Assembly (NCBI GenBank): GCA_050049355.1
Contig: JASFWK010000099.1
Location: 1-7,953 of the forward strand
DNA from: JASFWK01 sp050049355
GTDB taxonomy: Bacteria > Chloroflexota > Anaerolineae > B4-G1 > DUEL01
Reading direction: 5' to 3'
DNA: 7,953 nt
Position numbers and translations under genes: made by a program. The notes below the pieces were generated by a model. The model ran no database searches, was not told the DNA's origin, and saw nothing but the letters and a program-made list of their open reading frames with translations. Below are positions 6,479 to 7,953 of this stretch, one piece after another. Each line of letters opens with the position of its first letter. Position 1 is the stretch's first letter.

Positions 6479-7586
6479 CTAGTGGCTACTGCCGAGCCCC
6501 TCTTCGCCCATTGTGGAGCGTAGATACGCCTCCATGAAGTCGTCCAGACAACCATCCAGCACCGCCTGGGCGTTGCCAGTCTCGTGGCCGGTTCGATGGT
6601 CCTTGACCATGTGGTAGGGATGAAGGACATAGGAGCGAATCTGGTTCCCCCACCCGGCATCCACGTGCTCTCCCTTCAGCTTGTCGAGTTTCTCTTGGCG
6701 CTGTTTCTCCTTCAGTTCCATCAGCCGGGCGCGAAGCACTCGCATCGCCATCCGCTTGTTCTGAGCCTGCGAGCGCTCGTTCTGACACGAGACGGTGACG
6801 CCGGTGGGGACATGGGTGATCCGAACAGCAGTCTCGTTCTTCTGCATGTGCTGCCCGCCCGCGGTGGAAGCCCGAAAGGCCTCTATCTGGAGATCATTGG
6901 GGTCGATCTGCACAGCTTCCGCCTCGGGCAGATCAGGCCAGACCTCCGCCAGGACGAACGAGGTGTGACGGCGATGGGCAGCGTCGAAAGGAGAGAGACG
7001 AATCAGGCGGTGGACTCCACGCTCAGCCCGCAGATAGCCATATGCGTAGGGGCCAGAAATGGCCACGGTAGCTCGCTTGATGCCCGCCTCATCGCCAGTG
7101 AGCCGATCCACTATCTCCGCCCGATACTCCTGCGATTCAGCCCAGCGCAGATACATACGCAGCAGCATCTCGGCGAAATCCTGGGCATCGGTCCCCCCCG
7201 CCCCGGCATGAAGTGCCAAGATGGCATCCCCCCGGTCGTAGGGACCAGAGAAGAGGAGCCGAAACTCCAAGCGTGCGAGTTTCCTCTCCAGACGCTCGGC
7301 CTCGGCGGTCAGCTCCTCCGCCAGACCCTCGTCCTCCAGCTCAGCCAGCTCCAGCGCATCGGTCACCCGCTGCTGCAGCCCAAGCCAGGGTTCAACTTCT
7401 TCCCGCAGGGCGGCCAGACGCCGCATTGCTTGTTGAGCTTTCTCGGTATTATCCCAGAAGTCGGGCTTGGCCGCCTCCTTCTCCAGTCGAGCGATCTCTC
7501 TCTTCTTGCCGGCCAGGTCAAAGATGCCCCCGAAAGTCAGAAAGCTGCTCTCGGAGGACTAGGAGCCGATCCTGCAGACCTTCCAT
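6479..7586 (-). CDS. prfB: Peptide chain release factor 2, expressed by programmed +1 frameshift
   Basis: RF2 recognises UGA and UAA in the ribosomal A site and triggers peptide release. The longest single-frame ORF begins only at an internal ATG at 7426; the same frame continues upstream with family sequence (GGIFDLAGKKREIARLEKE, then KPDFWDN) until a TAG at 7559-7561. In the neighbouring frame the ATG at 7584-7586, with a Shine-Dalgarno, encodes 22 residues beginning MEGLQDRLLVLREQ and ends in CTT TGA (7523-7518). A +1 shift at CTT joins them into 368 residues, close to the usual length of about 365. The SPF codon-recognition tripeptide (198-200) and the catalytic GGQ (243-245) are intact, which separates RF2 from RF1 (PxT). 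UGA readthrough by shifting is the known autoregulation: low RF2 favours the shift. It lies 45 bases after mscL. Confidence 0.98.
7517..7532 (-). promoter_or_regulatory. prfB: prfB programmed +1 frameshift element
   Basis: The - strand reads CGG GGG CAT CTT TGA C. The E. coli element is AGG GGG TAT CTT TGA C: the same slippery CTT, the same UGA followed by C (a weak stop context), and the G-rich internal Shine-Dalgarno-like run at the same distance. After the shift, decoding resumes at GAC (7519-7517). Failure to shift gives a 22-residue peptide. Confidence 0.96.
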
Positions 7587-7593
7587 ACAAACA

Positions 7594-7599
7594 CTCCCT
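7594..7599 (-). promoter_or_regulatory. Shine-Dalgarno of prfB
   Basis: AGGGAG lies 7 bases before the ATG at 7584-7586. It supports the start in the pre-shift frame and thus the full-length RF2 model. Confidence 0.75.
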
Positions 7600-7631
7600 A
7601 GCAACGCTCTATCACTCAGTAACTCGCCGCC

Positions 7632-7953
7632 CTACGCTGCGTCCAACTGGGAGGTACAGTGCGGGCAGCGTGCAGCCCCAAGGGGGATCGAAGACAGGCA
7701 GTATGGACACTCCCTGGTGGCGGGCTCGGGCGGCGCTTCTTCCCTACGCTGCATTCGATTCACCTGACGAATGACCAAGAACATCACCAGAGCCACGATC
7801 AAGAAGTCAAGGATCGTGTTGAGGAAAACTCCATAGTTGATGGTAGCCGCACCGGCCTCCTGCGCCGCCGCAAGCGTATCATACTCCCGCCCTGACAGAT
7901 TGAGGAACAGATTAGAGAAATCCACACGGCCCAGCAGCAGCCCAACTGGCGGC
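7632..7953 (-). CDS. mscL: Large-conductance mechanosensitive channel, zinc-ribbon type (5' partial)
   Basis: MscL is a homopentameric inner-membrane channel that opens under membrane tension and releases solutes during osmotic downshock. The window holds the C-terminal 106 complete codons. The visible protein begins PPVGLLLG, the conserved stretch after the first membrane helix, then VDFSNLF, the periplasmic loop with AAAQEAGAATINYG, the second membrane helix (about GVFLNTILDFLIVALVMFLV), and the cytoplasmic RQVNRMQRREE. The GTG at 7925 is the internal Val of VDFSNLF and not a start. The tail ends in CPYC...CPHC (Cys 82, 85, 96 and 99 of the visible part), a zinc ribbon found in a subset of MscL proteins and absent from E. 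coli MscL. It is the first visible gene of the - strand block. Confidence 0.96.
   Translation of the reverse strand, partial: PPVGLLLGRVDFSNLFLNLSGREYDTLAAAQEAGAATINYGVFLNTILDFLIVALVMFLVIRQVNRMQRREEAPPEPATRECPYCLSSIPLGAARCPHCTSQLDAA

Larger units (their letters stand above)
1794..7953 (-). other. Predicted single transcription unit from mscL to the Ig-like protein gene
   Basis: Seven genes share the - strand with gaps of 45, 15, 19 and 8 bases, a 4-base overlap and 9 bases. I find no hairpin followed by a T-run in any gap. The 45-base gap before prfB shows no clear -35/-10 pair. The promoter should lie beyond the right edge, although internal promoters within coding sequence cannot be excluded by eye. 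Confidence 0.6.

Noticed and set aside
7559..7561. TAG upstream of the RF2 frame, read as a sign of a broken prfB
   Set aside because: It lies in the post-shift frame before the shift point and is never decoded; the pre-shift frame passes through as CTC CTA GTC.
7587..7631. Possible promoter or terminator between mscL and prfB
   Set aside because: I see no stable hairpin with a T-run and no convincing -35/-10 pair in the 45 bases.
6584..7774. 396-codon open frame on the + strand opposite prfB and the end of mscL
   Set aside because: It lies antisense to one of the most conserved genes in the window and runs into mscL. It shows no recognisable domain, and long antisense frames are common in GC-rich DNA.
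1..7953. tRNA, rRNA, CRISPR, insertion sequence, toxin-antitoxin or phage-defence genes
   Set aside because: No cloverleaf, direct-repeat array, transposase motif or defence-type domain was found on either strand.

Overview
The window is gene-dense, GC-rich bacterial chromosome. It holds eight protein-coding genes: one on the + strand, cut by the left edge, and seven in a head-to-tail block on the - strand, the first of which is cut by the right edge. I see no RNA genes, insertion sequences, CRISPR arrays or phage genes, and no intergenic stretch longer than 45 bases. Two features suggest a member of the Chloroflexota (Anaerolineae-like): the Thr-Pro and Pro-Ile-Ser linkers of the exported proteins, and a mechanosensitive channel with a zinc-ribbon tail. 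This placement is inferred from style, not from a marker comparison.

Layout. Positions 1-1789 (+) encode the C-terminal 595 residues of a membrane protein with a spermidine-synthase-like SAM-binding domain between two multi-helix membrane regions. It converges on the - strand block with only 4 bases between the two stop codons. Reading the - strand block in its own direction (right to left), it contains: mscL (large mechanosensitive channel, 5' end outside the window); prfB (release factor 2, complete only if a programmed +1 frameshift at an internal UGA is included); a protein with a basic tail, coiled coil, PH-like domain and zinc ribbon; an 83-residue stand-alone EF-Tu domain-2-like barrel; tilS (tRNA-Ile lysidine synthetase); a lipoprotein carrying a DJ-1/PfpI domain; and a secreted or membrane-anchored protein with an Ig-like domain, a Thr-Pro linker and a beta-rich C-terminal domain.

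Spacing in the block (45, 15, 19 and 8 bases, a 4-base ATGA overlap, then 9 bases) and the lack of any visible terminator suggest one transcription unit. Its middle serves decoding: prfB for termination, tilS for AUA reading, and an EF-Tu-like barrel. Its ends serve the cell envelope: a channel, a lipoprotein and an exported Ig-like protein. The sequence does not show whether the envelope and translation genes work together or merely share a promoter.

The most notable observations are the E. coli-like prfB frameshift element, which moves the prfB start 160 bases upstream of the longest single-frame ORF; the use of TAG as stop in seven of eight genes, with the only terminal TGA forced by an ATGA overlap; the exported DJ-1-like lipoprotein; and the uncharacterised coiled coil/PH-like/zinc-ribbon protein. 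Nothing here clearly amounts to an undescribed multi-gene system.
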